Of a stretch of DNA of 19,121 nt, positions 1-8,031 are shown in pieces. This stretch comes from CAJQQY01 sp045104975. GTDB taxonomy: Bacteria > Bacteroidota > Bacteroidia > Chitinophagales > Saprospiraceae. The notes under the pieces were generated by a model. It saw nothing but the letters and a program-made list of their open reading frames with translations, was not told where the DNA came from and made no database searches. Positions within the stretch are counted from its first letter, which is position 1. Each line of letters opens with the position of its first letter. Where the stretch lies: positions 1 through 19,121 of the forward strand of contig JBGCCY010000072.1 in NCBI GenBank assembly GCA_045104975.1, written 5' to 3'. The position numbers and the translations under genes were made by a program.

Positions 1-1093
1 TTCTAGCAATTGCATCTTACCAATCAGTGCCTTCTTTATTTGCTTTTACTACTTGGTAAATATCACCTAATTCAGGATTTACATTATAGAGCGCTTCTTC
101 AGCTGCAAGATTTACACCTCCTGTTACTCCATTTGCTGATCCTACCAAAAGGTACTCAGGAAGTTGTGGAGTATATCCTTCTCCCTCACCACTTCCATAC
201 TGATCAAAATTATATTTGATTGTATCAACAAGTTGTCCATCTTGGATAGCAGCATTTCGAATTGCAGCACGACTCCAATCAGCTTGCTCTTGCGGATTCA
301 AAACACCAGCACCAGTTCCTGGAGTTGTTACACCTATAACACCATTATAAGTAACTTTAAGTGGTCTCTTTCCTTTTTTAGTTCCTTTTTTAGTTGTGTA
401 AACGATTACACCACCAGCAGCACGTGCTCCGTAGATAGATGCAGCAGTTGCATCTTTCAATACCGTTGTTGTCTCGATATCTCCAGGAGAAAGAAATTCT
501 GTGTTATTAGTTGGTACTCCATCAACTACATAAAGTGGCTCATTACCACCTAGTGCGCCATACCCTCTAACCCGAACTTGACTAGTTGTCCCAGGCTGTC
601 CATTAGTAATTACAGTTACACCAGCAACTCTACCTTGTAGTTGTTGCTCAACATTTCCAGAGGGAACTACTTGCAAATCAGCAGCCTTAATCGTTGAAAC
701 AGAACCCGGAGTGCTTCTTCGTGTATCAATTGAGTAACCAGTTACAACTACTTGTGATAAAGTTAATCCTTCGGACATTCTAATGTTAATAACATTTCCA
801 GCTCCAACTGGTAATTCCTGACTAGCAAATCCTGTATAAGAAATAACTAATATGTCTCCAGTACTTGCAGTAATTGTAAAATTCCCATCAATATCCGTAG
901 TAGTTCCGGTATCTGTTCCTTTAATTAAAACAGATGCTCCAATTAACGTCTCTTCCGAAGAATCGTCGATAACTGTTCCTGTAATTTCCCTTTGAGCCAT
1001 TACACCTACTGAAAACAGCATGGCGATAAGCATCAAAAGGGTTTTGCTTTCGTAAAGTTTAAATTTCATACGTAGTTCGATTGTTTTGAACAT
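1..1093 (-). pseudogene. SusC/RagA-family TonB-linked outer membrane receptor, 5' part, interrupted by an in-frame stop
   Basis: Outer-membrane receptor that, with a SusD-type lipoprotein, imports glycans or peptides using TonB energy. The readable part is 358 residues. A signal peptide ends near MAQ (about residue 34), then come a carboxypeptidase-regulatory-like beta domain (about 36-110, ITGTVID to FASQELP), a VVVTGY segment, and a plug domain with the family hallmarks VVDGVP and LKDATAASIYGARAAGGV. Family members are usually about 1000 residues. Here TAA at 17-19 falls right after GTDW, and the same frame continues DAIAR to the window edge. The family motif is TDW followed by an aromatic residue and DAI, so the stop replaces that residue. 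It is therefore a nonsense-mutated gene or a sequence error, not a natural end. A second start at 1069 (MKFKLYES) fits a signal peptide better than the ATG at 1093. It is divergent from the hybrid regulator, as in polysaccharide utilisation loci. The partner susD would lie left of the window. Confidence 0.85.
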
Positions 1094-1129
1094 TAAAAAA
1101 TTAAGTAATTGAATAAAATTACCCGATTA

Positions 1130-1157
1130 AAAATATATACCGATACCAACATGCCAA
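1130..1157 (-). promoter_or_regulatory. Possible promoter of the SusC-type gene
   Basis: On the minus strand TTG (1157-1155) is followed after 17 bases by TATATTTT (1137-1130). This is close to the Bacteroidota pattern of TTG at -33 and TAnnTTTG at -7, though the spacer is slightly short and the last base differs. Transcription would start near 1123, leaving a leader of about 30 bases before the ATG at 1093. AT-rich DNA gives such matches by chance. Confidence 0.3.
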
Positions 1158-1168
1158 CGGTAGCATGT
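1149..1168. promoter_or_regulatory. Dyad overlapping the putative -33 element
   Basis: ACATGC (1149-1154) and GCATGT (1163-1168) form a perfect 6-bp inverted repeat with an 8-base centre, covering the putative -33 region of the SusC-type gene. The position and shape suit an operator for a dimeric regulator, possibly the AraC-type output domain of the adjacent hybrid sensor. The binding role is inference only. Confidence 0.25.
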
Positions 1169-1642
1169 CAATTAGATATTCTATTTACGGGTTAAAAACT
1201 CAAAGAAGTTGGTAAAAAATTCCATCAGTCTAGATATGATCAATAGGTTCTCACTTCCTATTTTTTGAGCACTTAAAAGATGGACTTTGGATATATGTTT
1301 ATGGAATAAAAATCATCCTTATTCAATAATTAAGAATAGATTGGGTATCTATTTTAAGTTTAGTTTATTCTTAATTTTCTAGTTAAGGAATGAGTTAGAA
1401 TAAATACTGGGTTATGGTAATTTGTTTCCTTTGTTTCATAATCAAATGTAGTAGGATTGATTTTTTTTCAGGAAGGACAAATCGTTCAAATACCAATGCC
1501 AAATGTTTCTTTTTTCTGAAAACATAATGATATATTAGCTAATGGCAATATTATTTTGATAATCTCTCTTTTTCGAAATTTGATATTGTAGTTATCAACC
1601 TTAATTTTTGGGTCAATTTTTTATTTCTATTGGTAGTATTTT

Positions 1643-1650
1643 TATATTTG
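1643..1650 (+). promoter_or_regulatory. Possible -7 element for the hybrid regulator gene
   Basis: TATATTTG matches the Bacteroidota -7 pattern TAnnTTTG exactly, but there is no TTG at the expected distance upstream. If used, it would give a leader of about 195 bases that includes the 27-bp hairpin 1686-1750. Confidence 0.2.
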
Positions 1651-1685
1651 GCCTCTTGATAGAATTTTGATTAATTAAAAGGAAC

Positions 1686-1750
1686 TGGGATTTTGAGTAT
1701 TGGGTATTGAGAAATGGTCGAAGTCTCAATACCCAATACTCAAAATCCCA
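1686..1750. repeat. Perfect 27-bp inverted repeat with 11-base loop
   Basis: Arm 1686-1712 (starts TGGGATTTTGAG, ends GTATTGAGA) is the exact reverse complement of arm 1724-1750. The loop is 1713-1723. The arm itself is built from near-repeats of GAGTATTG and GGTATTGAG. No coding capacity is seen. It stands about 100 bases before the hybrid regulator start and lacks a following T run, so it does not look like a simple terminator for either neighbour. It may be a dispersed palindromic element of the genome, or a structured leader if transcription starts upstream. Confidence 0.85.
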
Positions 1751-1853
1751 AATCTAATTATATGAAAATAGAGTTAACTGTTAGAAAATAGCATACAATT
1801 TAAACTTGTTTATCAAGTCTTTTGAGAAATAGAAATAGTGTAGCTGAACAAAC

Positions 1854-4800
1854 ATGAGTAAACATCATTTAATAATAATATTCTTATATTTTCTTGCCTA
1901 TTCCTCTCAAGGTCAAGACCTTAATTTTTATCGCCCTATTGGTGATATTTCACAAAATTCCGTTACTTCTATTGTTCAGGATCAAAAAGGTTTTTTATGG
2001 TTTGGAACTAAACATGGACTTAATAGATATAATGGCGTTTCATTCCAATATTTCTTGCATAATAATAATGATTCTCTGGGGCTTTCGAATAGTTCAGTTG
2101 AATCCCTTTTGGTTGATCGAGATGGAGATATTTGGATAGGAACATTGGGAGGAGGATTAAATTTATATAGTGTAGAAAAGCAAAGTTTTGTGAAGTTAAA
2201 TCCACTTCTCAAAAATGAATTAAAAAATGATATCGTTCTTGACATTTTTGAAGATCTAGATGGGGATATCTGGATTGGGACTGAAAGTAGTGGAGTCAAA
2301 GTCTGGAATAAAGAATCAGCAACTTTTCAAAATTTTTATTTTGAGGCAAATCAAAAAAATAAGCTTCCTTCTAATCACATTCCTAAAATTGAGCAAGATA
2401 ATCTGGGAATGATTTGGATTGCAACCTGGGGAAAAGGGTTATGCAGGTTTGATAAGGAAAGAAAAGAATTAACTATATGGAATGAAGCAAGTGGATCAAA
2501 TATTAATAATGATATTGTAAAATATATTCATAAAGGAAAAAACAAATTATGGGTAGGAACGCATCAAGGGATTCAATATCTGGAGCATGACCAGAACAAA
2601 GTAAAACTAATAAATCTCGAATTTAAAGATGAAAAATTTGGACAACAAATAAATTCATTTGATATTATCTCAATTCTGGAAGACTCAAATGATAGGCTGT
2701 GGATTGGAACAGAAAATAACGGGTTATTGATTTATTATTTAAAAACCAAAGCAGTAGAACAGTATAAGTATAACCCAAAAGGAACTAATAATATCCAAAA
2801 TAATTCAATCTGGAAATTATTTGAAGATAAACATGGTACTATTTGGATTGGGTTATTTAAAAATGGAATCAACAAAATAGATCCTTTCGAACAAAAATTC
2901 AATCATATATCAGATGGACCTGAATCTAAACTCAATTTAAGTTATGGTTTAGTAAGTTCTTTTGCAGAAGATCAACAAGGCAATCTTTGGGTAGCTACTG
3001 ATGGCGGAGGATTAAACTTCATTGATCGAAGTCAAACAGAATTAGCTATTCAAAATATTATTCCAAAGGATCAAAATGGACTAACCAGTAAAGAAATTGT
3101 TTGTATAGTTTCTGATGAATGGGATCGGCTATGGATCGGGACTTGGGGCGAAGGAGTATTTCTAAAGGATCAAAATAATAAGTTTAAATCATATTTACAT
3201 GACCCTGGCAATTACAATTCTCTATCAGGAAATAATATTATGTCTTTATTCCAAGACAGCAAAAACAATATTTGGATAGCCACTCATCGAATCGGACTTG
3301 ATCTGTTTGTGCCATCGGAGAATCGTTTTTACCATTTCCTCCCTTCTGATACAGTTACCAATTATTCAATTTCAGGAAATAAGATTTCAACAATTGTTGA
3401 AGATCAAAATGGAAAATTATGGGTAGGAATGGAAGGAAAAGGAATTGATCGATTTGAGTTAAATGAAAATCGGGAAATCATTAATTTAAAAAACTATCAA
3501 AATAATCCTGAAAATAATTCAAGTCTATCAAGTAACATTATCAATAATATTTTTGTCGATTCTAAAAATAGAATATGGGTAGCAACAGATGGCGGCGGTA
3601 TTAATATATTAAATAATGAAAATGAAAATGAAAATTTTAGAATAATAAATAAAGAAGATGGGCTACCTAGTGATGTAATTTATGGTATCCTCGAAGAAAA
3701 TCCAGATCTTTTTTGGGTAAGCACAAATGCTGGGTTAGCATCTATTAATTTGGAGATTAATGAAATTAAAACTTTCGACCTGGAAGATGGCTTGCAAGCT
3801 AAAGAATTTAACAAAAATGCTGCATTTAAAACCAAAGACCAAACATTTTTATTTGGAGGTATCAATGGATTTAATTATTTCAAACCTAAAGATATTCAAA
3901 CTAATAATTTCCTTCCTGCTGTTTTTATCACAAATATTGAAGTACATAATGAGGAAAAAAATATTGACTTTCATCAAAAATTAAAAACCCAATTATTAGA
4001 AGAAAACATAATACTTGAGTCAGATGAAAATAATTTAAAAATATTCTTCTCTGCGCTTAATTATTCTCAAGCTACTAAAAATCAGTACACTTATAAACTT
4101 GAAAATTATGACACCTACTGGAAAGGAGGGCAAAATATAACATTTGCATCTTACAGTAATATCCCACCTGGTAAATATATTTTTAAAGTAAAAGCTTCCA
4201 ATAATGATCAAGCATGGAATGAAACTCCAACCACCATTAATATTCAAATAAAAGCCCCTTGGCATAAGACTTCATGGGCATACGCCGCTTATACTCTATT
4301 TATATTAGGTCTTTTATTATTTATAAATAGAACTTTAATTCAACGAGAACGATTAAAAAATGAATTAAAAGTGGAACATCTTGAAAGAGAAAGAATGCAA
4401 GCATTAGGAGAAACTCGTTCCCAATTTTTTGCCAACATCTCTCATGAATTCAAAACTCCATTGACTCTTATTATTAGTCCGCTAAAGGCGATGCAAAAAA
4501 AATTAGTAAAAAAGGAAAATAAAAATCAAGTAAATGTAATGCTTAGTAATGCTGAACGGCTTTTACGTTTGATTAATCAAATTTTAGATTTGTCAAAATT
4601 AGAATCTGGAGTTACTAAATTAAAAACTACAAAATTTGACATTGTTGATTTCGTTGAAAATATCGCTAATAATTTCCACCCCTATTCAAAAGAGCAATTT
4701 ATTTCTTTTCAATTAGATTTACCCGAGCAACCTATTCCTCTTTATTTTGAAAAAGATAAAATGGAAAAAATATTAATTAATCTTTTATCCAACGCATTTA

Positions 4801-5999
4801 AATATACACCAGAATATGGTAAAATTAAATTGGGCGTGACCCAGGAAGAAGATCAGGTAATCATTTCAATTGTAGATAGTGGTATTGGTATTTCTAAAGA
4901 TCAAATTAATCAAATCTTCGATCGTTTTTACCAAGCTAAGAATCATACAGAAACTAAGAATTCTGGAACAGGAATTGGTTTGTCATTGACCAAACAATTG
5001 GTAACCTTGCATGGAGGAAAAATTGAAGTTGCTAGTAAAGAAGGAGAAGGAACACAATTTAAAGTCAAATTTCCTATTGGCAAATCTCATCTTAGTCCTC
5101 ATCAGATCGAATCAGAATATAGCCCCCATATAATAAGTGAGGACACTCGAATTGAATTAAAAGATTTTAATATTTCAACTTCTGAACCATCTGAAAAAAT
5201 AGTACAAGAAGATTCAGATCTACCTTTAATTCTTATCATCGAGGATAACCCTGACCTTCGCTCATTTACTAAAACTTATCTACAAACCAACTACAGAATT
5301 ATCGAAGCTGAAAATGGTCAGCAAGGTCTTGAATTGGCAAAGCAACATATTCCAGATCTTATTATTACGGATTTGAGGATGCCTATTATGAATGGATTTG
5401 AACTTTGTGAGCAAATCAGAAGTCATGAGATGACATGCCATATTTTAATTATAATGCTAACCGTCAAATCATCTGAAGAAAGTAAAAAAAGGGGCTATGA
5501 ATATGGCGCAAATTATTATCTAACTAAACCGTTTAATCCTAATTTATTAAACATTAGAATTAAAAACATTTTAGATTCAAGAGATAAATATAAAACTCAA
5601 CTAATATCTCAAGTTAAAAATATTCCGTCGCCTCAGGTGGTTGAACCATCTTCAGAAGATGAAAAAATTGTTTCAAAAGATGAAATCTTTATTGAAAAAA
5701 TAGAAGGAATTATTTTACAAAATATAGAAGACTCTACATTCAGCATTGAGGATCTTTGTCGTGAAATAGGAATTAGTAAAAGTCAGTTATATCGAAAAAT
5801 GAAAGGCTTGTTTGGGCAATCTGCAAATGAATTTATTAGAACCATTAGACTAAAAAAAGCTGCAGAATTAATGCAATCAAATCAAGAATTGTCTATCTCT
5901 GAAATTACTTATAAGGTTGGTTTTAATGATCTACAATATTTTAGACGTTGTTTTAAAAAGCAGTATGGAAAAACACCTTCAGACTTTATCAAAAACTAA
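1854..5999 (+). CDS. Hybrid two-component system sensor kinase/response regulator (HTCS) with AraC-type output
   Basis: One-protein signalling system of 1381 residues that senses a periplasmic ligand and regulates nearby uptake genes. A signal peptide (about 1-20) is followed by about fourteen W-[IV]-G-T type propeller repeats, such as LWFGTKHGLNRY and IWIGTLGGGLNLY, enough for two seven-bladed propellers (about 25-690). Next come a Y_Y_Y domain (about 740-800) and a membrane helix (about 808-826). The kinase core has the phospho-acceptor in ANISHEFKTPL (H864), N box NLLSNAFKYT, and G boxes DSGIGIS and GTGIGLSL. The receiver has acidic pair E1130/D1131, phospho-acceptor D1173 (TDLRMP) and K1225. 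The C-terminus is an AraC-type helix-turn-helix (about 1280-1379, ending in CFKKQYGKTPSDF). All key residues are present and the length is normal. Its divergent position beside the SusC-type gene suggests that gene is its target; the ligand is unknown. Confidence 0.95.
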   Translation: MSKHHLIIIFLYFLAYSSQGQDLNFYRPIGDISQNSVTSIVQDQKGFLWFGTKHGLNRYNGVSFQYFLHNNNDSLGLSNSSVESLLVDRDGDIWIGTLGGGLNLYSVEKQSFVKLNPLLKNELKNDIVLDIFEDLDGDIWIGTESSGVKVWNKESATFQNFYFEANQKNKLPSNHIPKIEQDNLGMIWIATWGKGLCRFDKERKELTIWNEASGSNINNDIVKYIHKGKNKLWVGTHQGIQYLEHDQNKVKLINLEFKDEKFGQQINSFDIISILEDSNDRLWIGTENNGLLIYYLKTKAVEQYKYNPKGTNNIQNNSIWKLFEDKHGTIWIGLFKNGINKIDPFEQKFNHISDGPESKLNLSYGLVSSFAEDQQGNLWVATDGGGLNFIDRSQTELAIQNIIPKDQNGLTSKEIVCIVSDEWDRLWIGTWGEGVFLKDQNNKFKSYLHDPGNYNSLSGNNIMSLFQDSKNNIWIATHRIGLDLFVPSENRFYHFLPSDTVTNYSISGNKISTIVEDQNGKLWVGMEGKGIDRFELNENREIINLKNYQNNPENNSSLSSNIINNIFVDSKNRIWVATDGGGINILNNENENENFRIINKEDGLPSDVIYGILEENPDLFWVSTNAGLASINLEINEIKTFDLEDGLQAKEFNKNAAFKTKDQTFLFGGINGFNYFKPKDIQTNNFLPAVFITNIEVHNEEKNIDFHQKLKTQLLEENIILESDENNLKIFFSALNYSQATKNQYTYKLENYDTYWKGGQNITFASYSNIPPGKYIFKVKASNNDQAWNETPTTINIQIKAPWHKTSWAYAAYTLFILGLLLFINRTLIQRERLKNELKVEHLERERMQALGETRSQFFANISHEFKTPLTLIISPLKAMQKKLVKKENKNQVNVMLSNAERLLRLINQILDLSKLESGVTKLKTTKFDIVDFVENIANNFHPYSKEQFISFQLDLPEQPIPLYFEKDKMEKILINLLSNAFKYTPEYGKIKLGVTQEEDQVIISIVDSGIGISKDQINQIFDRFYQAKNHTETKNSGTGIGLSLTKQLVTLHGGKIEVASKEGEGTQFKVKFPIGKSHLSPHQIESEYSPHIISEDTRIELKDFNISTSEPSEKIVQEDSDLPLILIIEDNPDLRSFTKTYLQTNYRIIEAENGQQGLELAKQHIPDLIITDLRMPIMNGFELCEQIRSHEMTCHILIIMLTVKSSEESKKRGYEYGANYYLTKPFNPNLLNIRIKNILDSRDKYKTQLISQVKNIPSPQVVEPSSEDEKIVSKDEIFIEKIEGIILQNIEDSTFSIEDLCREIGISKSQLYRKMKGLFGQSANEFIRTIRLKKAAELMQSNQELSISEITYKVGFNDLQYFRRCFKKQYGKTPSDFIKN
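3615..3635 (+). repeat. Short in-frame hexamer repeat inside the HTCS gene
   Basis: Three tandem AATGAA units followed by AAT encode alternating Asn-Glu (residues 588-594) in a loop between propeller blades. A gain or loss of one unit would keep the reading frame. Confidence 0.6.
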
Positions 6000-6095
6000 A
6001 ACGACTTTAAACAGATGGTTGGATTATGGATTAATTTAAATTGGTTCTTTGGCTAAACTCAATTTTTTAATGACCTCATTATTATTTAAAATTTA

Positions 6096-7013
6096 ATGAA
6101 ATACATCAAACCCCTTTTCATTTTTATTCTTGGATGGATCATCCTCATGCTCTCTTCAACTTTTGGTACTTTATCACTAATCAATGGATTGGCACAATTA
6201 GTTTTATTTGGCCTAGTTGTCTGTTGGCCAATTTGGAAAACAGGTAGATTAAGTTATGTTGACATTGGTTGGCCGTGGGGACTTTTTGTAATTGGTGTAC
6301 TCACACTTATTTTGGGGGAAGGATATTATAGGAGAGTTTGGGTCGTTGCTGGAGTCTATATTTTTATTGGAATGAGAATGGGACTAGGTGCATTGATGCT
6401 TTGGAAAAAAGGATATATGAAAAAAGAATTTCCAAGATATCAATATCAACGTGGTAGATGGGAACGAGCAGGTAAAACCAATTCAGCTTTAGCGATGCAA
6501 GTTGATGCCTTATCTCAAGGACTCGCCAATGCTTCTTTTTTGGCACTACCAGCATTGATTATAGCTTCAAACCCAGATCCTAATATTTCTATTTTTGAAA
6601 TTATAGGATTGATTTTATGGGGTTTAGCTTTCTTAATGGAAGCAACCGCTGATGCACAAAAATTAAGTTTCCTCCGTAAGATGTCAGCGCAAGGCAAAAA
6701 AAATCAAGTATGTAATATTGGACTTTGGCAATACTCCAGACACCCGAATTATTTTGCAGAATGGATGGTTTGGAATGCTTTAGTTATTGCGACAATTCCT
6801 TCTTGGTTAGCACTTCAATCCTCTGAACATATTGCCATTTGGGTTTTATTAGGAGTAGGATTATTGTTTGTTTCCAGAGTAATGTATTTGTCTTTAGTCT
6901 ATCTGACGGGAGCTGTACCTTCTGAATATTACTCTTTGAAAAAAAGACCGGATTATAAAAATTACCAAGTGCGAGTCAATATGTTTTTCCCTTGGTTTCC
7001 AAAGAGAGGATAG
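6096..7013 (+). CDS. DUF1295-family integral membrane protein (steroid 5-alpha-reductase/ICMT-like fold)
   Basis: Polytopic inner-membrane protein of 305 residues with roughly six to eight hydrophobic segments, beginning at IFILGWIILML. The signature is GLWQYSRHPNYFAEWMVW (about 209-226, with S214, R215, H216, P217, N218, Y219), the conserved C-terminal motif shared by DUF1295 proteins, steroid 5-alpha-reductases and isoprenylcysteine methyltransferases. In those families this part binds NADPH or S-adenosylmethionine next to a membrane-embedded lipid substrate. Which reaction this protein performs cannot be told from the sequence. It starts 96 bases after the hybrid regulator in the same direction and may be read from the same transcript or a promoter in the gap. 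It ends before a hairpin at 7033-7088. Confidence 0.85.
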   Translation: MKYIKPLFIFILGWIILMLSSTFGTLSLINGLAQLVLFGLVVCWPIWKTGRLSYVDIGWPWGLFVIGVLTLILGEGYYRRVWVVAGVYIFIGMRMGLGALMLWKKGYMKKEFPRYQYQRGRWERAGKTNSALAMQVDALSQGLANASFLALPALIIASNPDPNISIFEIIGLILWGLAFLMEATADAQKLSFLRKMSAQGKKNQVCNIGLWQYSRHPNYFAEWMVWNALVIATIPSWLALQSSEHIAIWVLLGVGLLFVSRVMYLSLVYLTGAVPSEYYSLKKRPDYKNYQVRVNMFFPWFPKRG

Positions 7014-7032
7014 TTTTTTTTATTTTCATTTT

Positions 7033-7088
7033 AAATGCTGAGACGCAGAAGTACATAGAATTTTATAAAACTCTGCATCTCTGCGTTT
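7033..7088. terminator. Bidirectional hairpin between convergent genes
   Basis: Arm 7037-7049 (GCTGAGACGCAGA) pairs with 7072-7084 (TCTGCATCTCTGC) at 11 of 13 positions. Pairing extends outward through A/T pairs to 7033 and 7088. A small palindrome TTTTATAAAA (7061-7070) lies in the loop. It fills the gap between the stops of the DUF1295 gene and the dimethylargininase-type gene, so it can terminate both. The GACGCAGA/TCTGCGT words look like a dispersed repeat, not a dedicated terminator. Confidence 0.6.
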
Positions 7089-7108
7089 TAAGTTTTAATA
7101 TCTATTTT

Positions 7109-7873
7109 TTATGTTTTAAAAATTATACTACAACAAGTCAATGCGCCCTCTGCTTTTATAACTTCTGAATTATCTACTAGTATAATTCTTATTTCATTAT
7201 TCTTTAAAATCTGAGCAGTCAAAGGATAAGCTTTAGGAAATAGTACCACATCATTTATCAGCAAAGCATTAGCAGCATTTGGTTCATCTTGATGCGTTTT
7301 GATAATTTTATACTCATTAAAAACATCAACATTGATCCATTTTGGATTTAACAAAACAGTATCTTCTGTCACTTGAGTCACCGCAGATTTAAGATGTAAA
7401 CAATCAGTTACTTCTACCCCTTTGACAGCATACCCAAAGGGAGCAGTAATTTTTTGCAACTGTTCGACGGCTATAGAATTACTTCTATTACTAAGTCCTA
7501 CCCAAATATTTTTTCCAATAACTAGCACATCTCCCCCATCAATAATCCCTGGTGAATCGATGTGAAATAATTTACGATGAGGTGTTAAAACTTCTGCTAT
7601 TCCTTGCACTTCCGCCCTCCGGCTTTCAGCTCCAGGATGTGTCATTATCGCTAATTCATCCAAAACAATCGCACAATCTTCCACAAAAACACTATCAGGT
7701 AAATCTGGTGCAGCAGAAGCAGCTATCATATTACAGCCTAATTTTTCCAAAACTATTTCATAGTCACTATGCTGCTGAATGGCTTTTTGGGTATTGATTG
7801 ATTCTCGTTCCAAATGAGTAAGTTCACAGTCGCCCATATTTGGACTAATAGATCGAGTGATGGCATTTAGCAT
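7109..7873 (-). CDS. Dimethylargininase (N(G),N(G)-dimethylarginine dimethylaminohydrolase) family
   Basis: Cytosolic hydrolase of the guanidino-group-modifying superfamily, related to arginine deiminase. Family members split methylated arginines into citrulline and a methylamine. The 254-residue length equals the bacterial enzyme type. Visible active-site elements are FVEDCAIV (E65, D66), IDGGDVL (112-117), CLHLKSAVT (H160) and the C-terminal GALTCCSIIF with the nucleophilic cysteine (C247 by position, C248 adjacent). The N-terminal SISPNM and the HPGAESRR segment (79-86), which usually contact substrate, are also present. No signal peptide is seen. It stands alone, convergent with the DUF1295 gene and divergent from the FGE-like gene. 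Family assignment is firm. Substrate choice between dimethylarginine and a related guanidine such as arginine is inferred. Confidence 0.88.
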   Translation of the reverse strand: MLNAITRSISPNMGDCELTHLERESINTQKAIQQHSDYEIVLEKLGCNMIAASAAPDLPDSVFVEDCAIVLDELAIMTHPGAESRRAEVQGIAEVLTPHRKLFHIDSPGIIDGGDVLVIGKNIWVGLSNRSNSIAVEQLQKITAPFGYAVKGVEVTDCLHLKSAVTQVTEDTVLLNPKWINVDVFNEYKIIKTHQDEPNAANALLINDVVLFPKAYPLTAQILKNNEIRIILVDNSEVIKAEGALTCCSIIFKT

Positions 7874-7986
7874 TATTATTCTTTTTTTGAAAATGGAAAT
7901 CGAAAGTTGAAAATATTAATCCACAAATAATCAAAAAATTTCTCTTTTAAAAAAATTTATAAGACCTCTATTTTCAATTAAAATTA

Positions 7987-7994
7987 TAGTTTTG
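7987..7994 (+). promoter_or_regulatory. Possible -7 element for the FGE-like gene
   Basis: TAGTTTTG fits TAnnTTTG and lies 37 bases before the ATG at 8032. No clear TTG is present at the expected -33 distance, so the call is tentative. Confidence 0.3.
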
Positions 7995-8031
7995 CTTAAG
8001 ATTTTCTTCAACTCCTACTCAATTTAAACTT

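Larger units (their letters stand above)
1094..1853. other. 760-base divergent intergenic region
   Basis: Non-coding region between the SusC-type gene (leftward) and the hybrid regulator (rightward). No open frame of useful length or RNA gene was recognised. It holds the putative susC promoter and dyad (1130-1168), a TATATTTG hexamer-like site (1643-1650) and the perfect inverted repeat 1686-1750. The stretch 1170-1630 is AT-rich with nothing recognisable. Confidence 0.6.

Noticed and set aside
164..553. 129-codon plus-strand open frame opposite the SusC-type gene
   Set aside because: It is antisense to a clearly recognised receptor plug domain; its Ser/Thr/Cys-rich product is typical of a shadow frame.
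1686..1750. Perfect inverted repeat as the end of an insertion sequence or a CRISPR repeat
   Set aside because: There is no transposase, no target duplication and no regularly spaced copies; it is a single hairpin.
3615..3635. Hexamer repeat in the HTCS gene as a phase-variation site
   Set aside because: The unit is a multiple of three, so slippage would not switch the gene on or off, and only three copies exist.
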